A DNA stretch of 64,000 nucleotides, taken from contig BSDZ01000019.1 in assembly GCA_030268105.1 (NCBI GenBank), forward strand, positions 784,001-848,000. Reading direction: 5' to 3'. Of the stretch, positions 55,934 to 64,000 are shown piece after piece; positions within the stretch are counted from its first letter, which is position 1, and each line of letters opens with the position of its first letter. The position numbers and the translations under genes were made by a program. The notes under the pieces are model-generated. The model had not been told where the DNA came from. It worked only from the letters and a program-made list of their open reading frames with translations, and did no database searches. The stretch comes from Volvox africanus (lineage: Eukaryota; Chlorophyta; Chlorophyceae; Chlamydomonadales; Volvocaceae).

Positions 55934-58027
55934 CTAGCAACACGGGTCATGTGCCTTCGTGTGTGGGGCTTGGGGGCATTGGGCACTTATCGCTAGGCTT
56001 AGTCGATTCAGGGCAATCTTGTGCCGGTGTTGCACCTTGCCCCGGGGGAAAAGCTTCTGGAGTTCGGTGGTGGTGATGAGGTGTTGTGTTGTGTTCTTGT
56101 CCATGAGCGCGTGCATGTCTAAGCCCAGCTCTGTTAAGGGGAGCAGGCACCGGAACGGCAGAGTTTCGGGCTTTGTGTCCTGCCGTGCGTTCATGACAGA
56201 GGCGGCCGTCATGAGAGTGTTTAGGGATAGGTTGTACGGCATCCCCTTGTCTGTGACCGTGATGCCGTGGTCTCGCGCCAGGGTCAGCTGTTTTAAGGTG
56301 GTATAAAAACTGCTCTCGCGTTTCAACATGTGCATCCTGGTGTCGGCCGCCAGACGACACTGCAGCTCAAGCATGGCTCTTGTCACGACACCTAGTCGGC
56401 CTTCATCATTTAGGGATAAGACCAGCACGCGTACTGCCATGCGCACGTAGATCTGTAGCAGGGATCCAACTCCCAATCCATACTGTTCCGCTGGTAGCAG
56501 CACGGCACGTCTGGGGAAACTGGTGGGCAAGCCGTAGCAGCGTCGGGCTATGCGTGCTATCATCGCGTCCAAAAGTTTGATATTGTTAGGTGTGTATGCC
56601 ATGGTGGGGAAGCTGTAAGACACTACCGGTTGTATACAATTCTGTATGATTCTGATGCATTGGTCCGGGGATGCTAGGGAGCCCTGAAGTAGGTCACCCT
56701 TGTCTCTCACCGTCTTGCAGACATGGGACATCTGTGCACTCCAGATGAGGGTCATCGTCACGTGTACCCCAAGGTATTTGTAGGGCTCCGTCGGGGGTAG
56801 GTACGGCACTGCCTGGCCGCTTATCTTGATTTTTTCCTCCAGGGCTGACTTGAGTGTGCGTGCACACGTTGGTCCGTTCAGGCCTCGGTCAGCCCAAGCT
56901 CTGTGGTGTAGGATGCCTGTCACTGCGCTTTTTTTGTGGTTTACGTGCAGGCCCGCCCATTTTGAGTACAAGCTGATTTTGTCGCATTGCATTTGTAGGT
57001 CTTGTGCGTTGTTGGTCATCACAGCAAGGTCGTCGGCGTATGCGGCTGAGCTTCCGTGGTATCTGGCGTTCAAGTTGTCGGAGAGGCAGCCATACTTGTA
57101 CCCTCGTCCGCCTGCATGGAGCCATCGGAGGAGTGGTTCGAGGAAGATGATGAATAGCACCGGCGAAAGCGTGTCTCCCTGAACCGTGCCGCGTTCGATC
57201 ATTATTGGTGCTGTGAGGCCGTGCTCTGTCCGTATAGTGGTCCGTGCCAGGCTGTTAAGGTCCCGTACGACATGGATGAGGTCCTCGGGTAGCCCCAAGT
57301 CGTACATGATCTGTAGCAGCAGGTCGTGGTTGATGGTGTTGAATGCCGAGGAGAAGTCGACATACAGCAAGTAGAGATCTTTGCGTGCGAGGCCAGCATC
57401 CTCAATCACATGGAGCAGGTTTTGGATTTGCCTTTTCTTGTTTCTGTACCGGAGGAACACTTCTTGTGCCTCACTGAACAATGCGAGTTCGGGAGGGACG
57501 TCCCTGATGGACACTGTGACGAGGCTAGTCCATAGCTTATAAAGGGTGTTGGCGAGGGCGATGGGTCTCTTGTTGCTCAAGAGGAGCGCATCCCCTGCTT
57601 TCGGTAGGAGGACCATAACGGATTCAGTCCATGTCTTCGGTGTGCGGGCCTGGACCCACATAACTTTCAGGAGGTCATGAATGGTGGTCTGTAAGGTAGC
57701 AGGCAATGCCCTCAGCAGCTCGTTAGGTAGTCCATCTGGTCCCGGCGTCTTATTACGGGCTAGGTGTTGGATACATTTGTTAAAGTGAAACGAGTCGGCG
57801 ACACTGCTAAGCAAGACTTTATCCGTGGCCTGTCTCGGGCTGGTTAGGGAGAAGGCGTCTGGTGCGGTGTTCTGCAGGAATGGGTACGATCGTGGGATTT
57901 CCTCGGGGCGGTACCGTCCAGTCTTTGGGGCGCTAATGGGGGCGGCCTGCATCTGGTAGTACTGGTGTACAGCTTCAAGGATGGATTCGGGTTCCGTGCA
58001 CACTTTTCCTGAGACTGGGTGTTTCAC
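55934..58027 (-). CDS. Non-LTR reverse transcriptase
   Basis: 697 residues on the minus strand. Motifs in order: NKTPGPDGLPNELLRALP, KRPIALANTLYKLWTSL, YVDFSSAFNTINHDLL, GTVQGDTLSPVLFIIF, YADD at 330-333, LHVNHKKSAVTGI and YKYLGVHVTM. This is the fingers-palm order of LINE-type RTs. The thumb and a long C-terminal region follow to TAG (55934-55936). It would copy element RNA at the nicked target. No methionine is certain: the open stretch starts at GTG, and further in-frame coding (HQGIFSKDELERGLPAV) runs upstream to a TGA near 58083. Confidence 0.85.
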   Translation of the reverse strand: MKHPVSGKVCTEPESILEAVHQYYQMQAAPISAPKTGRYRPEEIPRSYPFLQNTAPDAFSLTSPRQATDKVLLSSVADSFHFNKCIQHLARNKTPGPDGLPNELLRALPATLQTTIHDLLKVMWVQARTPKTWTESVMVLLPKAGDALLLSNKRPIALANTLYKLWTSLVTVSIRDVPPELALFSEAQEVFLRYRNKKRQIQNLLHVIEDAGLARKDLYLLYVDFSSAFNTINHDLLLQIMYDLGLPEDLIHVVRDLNSLARTTIRTEHGLTAPIMIERGTVQGDTLSPVLFIIFLEPLLRWLHAGGRGYKYGCLSDNLNARYHGSSAAYADDLAVMTNNAQDLQMQCDKISLYSKWAGLHVNHKKSAVTGILHHRAWADRGLNGPTCARTLKSALEEKIKISGQAVPYLPPTEPYKYLGVHVTMTLIWSAQMSHVCKTVRDKGDLLQGSLASPDQCIRIIQNCIQPVVSYSFPTMAYTPNNIKLLDAMIARIARRCYGLPTSFPRRAVLLPAEQYGLGVGSLLQIYVRMAVRVLVLSLNDEGRLGVVTRAMLELQCRLAADTRMHMLKRESSFYTTLKQLTLARDHGITVTDKGMPYNLSLNTLMTAASVMNARQDTKPETLPFRCLLPLTELGLDMHALMDKNTTQHLITTTELQKLFPRGKVQHRHKIALNRLSLAISAQCPQAPHTKAHDPCC

Positions 58028-58276
58028 CGCAGGTAGGCCGCGTTCGAGTTCGTCCTTGCTGAAGATACCTTGGTGAGCCCGTCAAGGGCGTGTGGCGATC
58101 AGATGTTGGGTTTGGCGGCATTCTATTGTTAGCGCCTGTCGTATTTGGCTACCGACCCATCGAATCCTGTCACATGTTGCTCCAGCAAGTTCCCCGCATC
58201 TTCGGGAGGTGTGTGGGTGCTGTTCGATGCCGGCCCATTAGGGCTTGTTGAGTTATCCGCACAATCAGGCTGTTGG
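58028..58276 (-). other. Upstream end of the visible non-LTR element
   Basis: Short coding-like pieces (HQGIFSKDELERG; LLEQHVTGFDGSVAKYDRR) in different frames suggest decayed N-terminal sequence. No endonuclease of the APE type is visible here. The piece is cut at 58276 by the LTR of element D. Confidence 0.4.
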
Positions 58277-59091
58277 TGTTGTACGCCGGTTCGATCACCG
58301 TTTACGCCGAAGTAGGCTGCAATCCATGCGAGCACTACTGAGCATAATATAATCATATTAGCATGATATATTCAAGTATATCTTGCTAATCAGGCACGTC
58401 GCATTATCATCTACGACATCACGCTGTCGGTCAACATGTTTGACTTGAGGCTAATATCAATGCGCGAACTCTCTATTGGCATAATATATCACGTAATAAT
58501 ATTTCAAATATTATTACCTCATCCGTGTCATAAACCATACGCGTATGCGGGAACGTGACGATCGCGATGGTTGGGTCGGCAACCGAATATCGATATTCGG
58601 ACCTTCGCATATTGCATGTGTTGCATCCATTAATATCACGGATTACGCGATATTCAGAACAGTGCTAAAAAGGTACTCACACTTGAGATCGGAATCCAGT
58701 GAGACTTGTACTGCACATCGGTATCGTGAGCGTGATAGGTGCAAGGACGGCCGCCTAGAGACCCAAGTTGGCTCGACGCTACTTTGGATTAAGTACTCAC
58801 GTACTTAACTCAGTCTTATTCCCATATATACGTTTTACTCATTTATATTCGGCCTGAGCTATTCCAGCAAATCATTTCCAGCCGGATGATGAACGCTGCC
58901 CTTGGGGTCTGACGGCAGACTTCTAATTTGCAACTGAAGATCATTGTAAGTTGAATCTTTCCTTATCTTTAAGTCTTCCGCTGTCACGTTGCTCGCTCTG
59001 AAGTGTCTTGCTGTTCGTAAGCACCATGCATGTGTAGCTAACACTCAGACGTGCAGATTCAGTGCATGGTTGAAGAAGGAAGGATACAACA
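58277..59091 (+). repeat. Family B LTR (5' LTR of element D)
   Basis: 815 bp, TGTTGTACGCCGG to GGATACAACA. It interrupts the non-LTR element. Confidence 0.92.
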
Positions 59092-59571
59092 AATTTGGTA
59101 TCGAGACAGGTTCGTTGCCTGACTGCCTAATGATGCTCGATCGGAAGTAAGTTCTTTCTAGGGTGACTGTCAACGATGGGCGACGTAGCCCACTAGACAT
59201 TATCGCCAAAGAACTTGTCCACGCTGTATTAGATACTGTTGCTTCCTAATTGTGATTGCTTGTATACCTTTGTAGTTTACTGCAATTGTGGTGTGAGCCT
59301 TCACTCTGAGTTGCAGGTGAAACTAGTGGTCCGGGACTGCTTGCGGTAGCTCCTGGTTACTTGCGTCCTAATCAGCTGGAGGCTTTGATCGTGCCGACTA
59401 CAGGGACCAACTGAGTACGTATATGCCATATCTACTCAAAGCCTGCAAGAGTATTGTCGGTGCGCTGACCAAATTGCTTGTGCTAGATTCATGTGAATCC
59501 CTTGCACACTTGCTTTAGAATTATGTGCATCGCTTATTGTCACGCAATTTGAATATATTGGTCAGTGTTCC
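59092..59571 (+). other. Element D leader, decayed leader ORF
   Basis: It contains the primer site and degraded leader exons: SPLDIIAKELVHAVLDTVAS (about 59188), then an acceptor-like TTGCAG/GTGAAA near 59317 and exon-2-like sequence. Exon 1 has lost its ATG context. No other gene is seen. Confidence 0.5.
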
Positions 59572-60108
59572 ATGATGGCGGAACGTGACAACCTGTCGTT
59601 TGTAGACTTGGCATGTCAAACTGAGCCGGGCACCGTTTCTAGAACGTTTGATAGGGATCCTGAGACTATTGACACAATTACTGCTCAAGATCCTCTTGTG
59701 TTTCAGGCCCCTACCCATCTTACTACGCCACGCTCGGCAGCCCTGACGGTTACAGATGGAACTGCCAATCAACGGGGTTTGCTATCACCTCAAATGCAAG
59801 ACCGCGCCGACGGTAATGAGGTGAAGTGGTTTACTATCCCGGCACCGACATTGTTTATCTTGCATGATATGAATGTTGAACGTGGCATTGTGAATGCAAC
59901 TCGTTCCTATCTACGTGATATTTGGAGGTATCTGCAGTTGGTCCGTGGCGGTGAAAATGATGAGGACCCATGACTGACAAAATGGGAGTGTACACAATCC
60001 AAGCTTGTGCGTTAGAAGGAGATCACTCTCTGTTGGAGATGTGCGGTGGGTCATCTCATGAGGGGTTGCCGTTGTTTCCACCTTTGGCCCCACGGTCAAA
60101 GTAGGGGA
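59572..60108 (+). pseudogene. gag: Element D gag, middle deleted
   Basis: The open stretch 59572-59973 encodes MAERDNLSFVDLACQTEPGT...VFQAPTHLTTPRSAA and the start of the gag domain (ATRSYLRDIWRYLQLVRGGE). It then jumps to the nucleocapsid (LTKWECTQSKLV, a knuckle reading CWRCAVGHLMRGC) in a broken frame with a TAG inside. About 500 bp of the gag domain are missing compared with A1. Not functional. Confidence 0.75.
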
Positions 60109-60679
60109 GTGCCTGGATTGATGCGGAGTTGACTCCATCCGGGACAGCTGAACAAATGTATGGTCGGTGGTCATTTGTACGTCCAACTGTGAAGCATCGT
60201 TGCTTTTAGTCCTTGAGAACGTATCCTTTTGTTCATCCCCTCATCTCAAAGTGAGCCGTTTGAACAGCTGGTCAGGTACATGAGATGTAGACATCAATGT
60301 CTGGACACTGCCGCATGTTTGTTGCTACCGTTTTATAGCCAACGTAGGGCTACGGCTTTGTTAAAAGGTATGCAATGTGTCCTCCGATTTGAGTCGGGCA
60401 CTGTATTGGTTAATGGTGTGGACGTGGCGAGATCCCCAGTTCCGTTGCTGGGATTGTCCTATGCCTTTGATGTCTGGTATGAAGCTCCTGTGGCGGGTTT
60501 TGTTAATTTTGAGCCCGCCCTGGGATCACTTTTGTTATCTGTGGAGTCTACTCTGACAGGTTATTGTGTTACCGTTATTGAAGCCGGCCTCGCTGGTCAA
60601 ATGATGAAGGCACTTGAGGATACTAGTGCCAGTGACGACTTCATCTCGGCAAAGGAGGTGAATGTGTTGGGGTCGACCC
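60109..60679 (+). pseudogene. pol: Element D protease region
   Basis: Open from about 60229: FIPSSQSEPFEQLVRYMRC, VLRFESGTVLVNGVDV, VWYEAPVAGF and a protease motif that reads ALEDTSASDDFISAKEVN. The active-site DTG is changed to DTS, and the preceding Val to Glu. It is cut by A3 at 60679. Confidence 0.8.
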
Positions 60680-61503
60680 TGTTGTGCTACGGTTAGTTTC
60701 CCGCCGATGCGTAGGTCGATGTGATCCTACAAGGCGAAGTGCTATTGTGATGAACACATTGCATATGAATGAATCTGCATGATATAAATGTATTCGTGTA
60801 CATTTATATATGCATTTGGCATGTTGTCATTATCCATTGCGACATCGCATCATGGCAAATCCGCCTAGCATGCATGAAAGCCCAAAGCATTGAAGTGTGC
60901 ATTATGCTCGTGCTACGAAACGATAAGTAATATTATCTGATATAATATTACTTCATTACAGCACACGTTGAGAGCGCCGCACTCGTCGCGACACATGCCC
61001 TGCAACCGGATATCGTTATCCGGACCCTTGCATCATGCGAATGCCGGAAAGGCTTATACGTTGTTATGCGTAGACATCGCCTATACGCAGTAGGATTGTC
61101 ACATTTAGGATCGGCCTCCTAATGTGAATCGTACGGATTTGCGATACTGCGAGTATAACAGATGCGAGGACGGCTAAGCAAAAGAAGACATTCGATACCA
61201 AAGAACACTTGTGTGTTCTATATTACTATCGCTATACGCTATTCTACTTAGCCCGAGCTAAGCCTGAACTTCGCTAATCACCGCCGCGTGATGATTGCTT
61301 GCTTCCGGCGCTGACGGCGATTTCGTCCATTGCATCGTTCCGATCTGTAAGACTGTAAGTTATATCTCTCTTCGTCTTGAAGTCTTCCGATGTCTCTGTT
61401 TGCTCTCGCTTGCCTTGCTGTACTTGCAAGTGCTCGCGCATCGGTGTCGAAAGTCTCCAGACGTGCAGATACTTATGAGCAAACGCGAACGAGAGGTACA
61501 ACA
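60680..61503 (+). repeat. Family A LTR (5' LTR of A3)
   Basis: 824 bp, TGTTGTGCTACGG to GAGGTACAACA. Hairpins are as in A1, with small differences. Confidence 0.94.
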
Positions 61504-61570
61504 AATTGGTATCGAGACAGGTTCGTTGTCTAACTGTCTCTCTTTGTCTAATCGGAAGTAGGTTCTTTCT

Positions 61571-62004
61571 ATGGCAAGTTCCAGCGACGAACCACGAGGA
61601 CCGCTAGATACTTTTGCCGAAGACCTAGGCCGCGCCGTTTTGGATGCCGCCGCTTCCGGTTTGTAATTGTTTAATTGCTTTTACTTAGATTGCTGCACTT
61701 GTTGTGTAAGTGTACTCACTGAGTCGCAGGTAATCTCAGTGCACCGGCATTGCTTGCCGCGGCGACTGAGACCGGCTTTCGTCCGGACCACTTGGCGACT
61801 CTCATTGCCCAAACTACGGAGATCAGGACTCAGCTGGGCAAGTACTTGCTGAGTTTACTGAATCTTCTCAAGAGTACTGTCGGTAGGCTCACCGAATCGC
61901 TTTGTACTCTTGCCTTTACGATAGAAGTCGGCTTCTATTACGCAAACCTAGGGTATCGTTTCGTGCTCCATGTCCGCGGAACACGACGATACGCCGCACA
62001 CTAG
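61571..62004 (+). CDS. A3 leader ORF, probably spliced
   Basis: Exon 1 is 61571-61658, the putative 71-nt intron is 61659-61729 (GTTTGT to GTCGCAG), and exon 2 continues in frame with LSAPALLAAATETGFRPDHL. All splice signals match A1 and A2. Confidence 0.48.
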
Positions 62005-63188
62005 CCTAGCTAGCCAACCCGATTTTGTTGTGGCTGCTAGAGCACCGGATAGAGGTCTTGAGACTGTTGGCGCGCGAGCCACTCAAGAGCCCCTTTTCCT
62101 TCAGACCCCTGCTCACTTAATTGTGCCGCACTCAGCAGTGAACACGAATATGGACAACACTGCTGGACCAAGGGTTCTGCCATTACCTCAAGCTCGAGGG
62201 CATGATGACATCCCTGAGGTGATGAGATTGTCGATTCCCGTTCCTAGGCTCAATATTTCGCTGACCGACAAGACACCAGGGCATAGCATAGCCGATGCAA
62301 CTCGTGCGTATGTGCGTGACGCTAAAAAGTATCTCCAGGCTGTTCATGGTGGCGATAATGACGGTATCAGGTGTCTCTTCGTTGGTAACACCCTCGAGGG
62401 CTCAGCGAAGGACTGGTATCGCAATTGGACCAACGCCCGGGGCAACTATACTTTTGACGAGTTGGTCGCCGCTTTGCTCGCACGATTCGCTACTGAGGTT
62501 CAAGCACGCGATGTGGAAGCTCGGTAGCTACCACATGCGTCGGGATGAAAATGTACCTGCGTACCAGTCACGCTTCGAAGCACTTGTGACTCCCATTGCT
62601 GACCTCACTGAATCCGAGCGTGTCTTTTGGTTTAGGCGAGGCCTGACGAAACTTTTGGCTAAACGGTGCGCTACTGACTTGGTTGGAGCGCAGATCAAGT
62701 TGTATGATGCTTTGGTCGCTTTTGCTATGGGCACGGAGATACGACTCCTTGCCGGTGAGGAAGAAGTCAAGTCTGCCCCTCGTGCAAATGCCGTGCAAGT
62801 GCAGGATCCGCTTGGGGAAGCCGTAGCTCTTGACCAGGACTTCGGAGCGACCCGCCCCACGCCTACTGCCGCGACGCGACGCAGCAACCGGCAACGCCAG
62901 GCGCGCGGGGGCGCTAGCTCGGGTGTCCGTGGGTCAGGAGGAGCAGGTCCGAGCTCGGACCCGGCTAAAAACAGGAAGCCTGGTGGTGCGCCGTCGACGG
63001 CAGCCGCACAGCGTTCCGACCCCAATGCGAAGCGGACTCGCACGGACGACACGTATATGCCAAAATGGAATTGCAATCGTTCCGAATTCGAGCGTCGGAA
63101 ATTGGCCAACGTTTGTCTACGGTGTGCGGAGAGCCATTCCACGAAGGATTGCCCGCTAATGCCGCCGTTTGTACCTCAGCCGAAATAG
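61970..63188 (+). pseudogene. gag: A3 gag, 17-bp deletion
   Basis: The first frame runs from MSAEHDDTPHTS to QARDVEAR and stops at TAG (62525-62527). A2 has 17 further bases between GAAGCTCG and GTAGCTACC. Downstream coding continues in the other frame from GSYHMRRDENVPAYQ to the knuckle CLRCAESHSTKDC and the gag-pol UAG (63186-63188). It would give a truncated Gag. Confidence 0.9.
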
Positions 63189-64000
63189 GGGCTTGCCCGG
63201 GTTCCTGCGGAGGGGGCACCACCTGGGATTTCTGAACTAACGCGTGGTCGGTGGTCATCCTTACGGCCAGCCGTTAAGGCATTGTTGCCTTGTGTACTTG
63301 GACACATCGAACAAGTCATTGCGCGACGCATCACGCTTGACGGACGCACGGGACTTCTCTGCTTCGACCCGTTGTGTAATCTGTTTACACCTCGCCGTCC
63401 CCTGTCGTCTATCGATCTGTCTAACCACGTGGTTTTGTTCATCCCCTCGTCTCTGCGTGAGATGTCGGAACAGTTGGCCATATACAGGAGATGTAGGCGT
63501 CAATATCCAGGCACTGCTGCATGTGTATTACTCCCTGCTTTCTGTCGGCGCAAGGCAGAGGCATCGTTAAGGGGTATGCGGCATGTCCACCGGTTCGAGC
63601 CGGGCACCGTTTTGTTTAATGGTGTGGATTGGGAGGGTACGCTGGCTCCGTGGCCACGCCTATCCTACTCAGTTGACGTTTGGTACGAAGCTCCTGATGG
63701 GGGTGCCGTTGGTTACGGACCCGCCTTAAGTGCACTGACGTTGTCTGCTGGGCAGTCGCTCGTAGATAACCGTGTCCCTGTGGTTCAGATCGGTTTGAAT
63801 GGCCGTACTCTGAAGGCACTTGTTGACACCGGTGCCAGCGACGACTTCATCTCTGTCGCAGAGGTGAACGCGCTGGGGTTGTCCCCAGAGTCGTCTGATT
63901 GTCCACAGGTTACCCTTGCTGATGGGGGTAAGCATCCCATCGTGGGCAGGATTACCCTTAGCCTATCGATAGGCCCTTTGCGTGTTGTGACCCGGCCGTA
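63189..64000 (+). CDS. pol: A3 pol, N-terminal part
   Basis: The frame after UAG is open to the window end: [39 protein letters not shown], then the protease DTGASDDF near 63828 and [20 protein letters not shown]. Only the protease part is visible; RT and integrase lie beyond 64000. Confidence 0.85.

Larger units (their letters stand above)
58277..60679 (+). mobile_element. Element D: deleted B-like Ty3/gypsy element, 5' half
   Basis: A family B LTR (58277-59091), primer site TGGTATCGAGACAGG, leader, gag start, nucleocapsid remnant and protease region follow each other. The central part of gag is deleted at about 59970. The left target flank is GTTGG; the right flank lies beyond A3, outside the window. 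Its gag is close to families A and B1. Confidence 0.82.
60680..64000 (+). mobile_element. A3: family A element, right part outside the window
   Basis: It has a 5' LTR (60680-61503), primer site TGGTATCGAGACAGG, leader ORF, gag with a 17-bp deletion, UAG and the start of pol. It is inserted into the protease of element D (left target flank GACCC). Confidence 0.93.

Noticed and set aside
59572..59973. Element D gag as an intact short Gag
   Set aside because: It stops inside the gag domain by a deletion and the nucleocapsid follows in another frame.

Overview
This window is eukaryotic and I find no host gene in it. Essentially all of it is retrotransposon, stacked by insertion of one element into another. 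The evidence for a eukaryote is Ty3/gypsy-type LTR elements with a C-terminal chromodomain on the integrase (chromoviruses), a Ty1/copia element, a non-LTR element with reverse transcriptase, RNase H and restriction-like endonuclease, primer sites that fit initiator tRNA-Met, and a long microsatellite tail. There is no sign of bacterial operons. The organism cannot be named from this sequence; an alga or other protist is possible but unproven.

I use working names. Families A, B and C are three Ty3/gypsy LTR families with LTRs of about 813-846 bp, bounded by TGTTGT and ACAACA and giving 5-bp target duplications. A and B carry gag-pol. C is seen only as orphan LTRs. B has two gag subtypes, B1 and B2.

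Layout: 1-713 family A LTR (minus, cut by the window edge), inserted in B1a (714-4352, minus). 4353-6231 decayed family A element with 3' LTR. 6238-7053 family C LTR. 7054-7343, 14648-14934 and 15750-16133 pieces of one B1-type element (B-prime), interrupted by B2a (7344-14647) and by an antisense B LTR (14935-15749). At 16134 a non-LTR element on the minus strand interrupts B-prime: microsatellite tail 16134-17392, then coding pieces at 17504-18152, 18971-20705 and 54369-58027. Between the last two pieces lies a stack: a solo C LTR (20706-21329 and 54173-54363, duplication CATTC) holds B2b (21330-54172, CGCTG), which holds a copia element (21546-24788, CTCAC) and an antisense B1b (29620-52145, AGGGC), which in turn holds two family A elements, A1 (34102-41575, CTGCC) and A2 (44518-51813, CGAAG). 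58277-60679 is a rearranged B-like element (D), broken by a third family A element, A3 (60680 to the window end).

A1 is the only element that looks intact and recent: its two 825-bp LTRs read as identical, gag and the whole PR-RT-RNaseH-integrase-chromodomain frame are open, and gag and pol are in one frame joined by a single UAG. The others are decayed, but several share lesions, or even the same nested antisense LTR, although they sit at independent target sites. This suggests defective copies were moved in trans.

The most unusual items are: (1) the non-LTR element, whose reading frame, rejoined across the stack, runs RT - 500-residue unknown region - domain resembling the PCIF1/CAPAM methyltransferase fold - RNase H - CCHC knuckle - restriction-like endonuclease; (2) five hairpins in the same order in the LTRs of families A, B and C, with different stem sequences but kept pairing; (3) gag-UAG-pol in families A and B; (4) a conserved, apparently spliced ORF upstream of gag.
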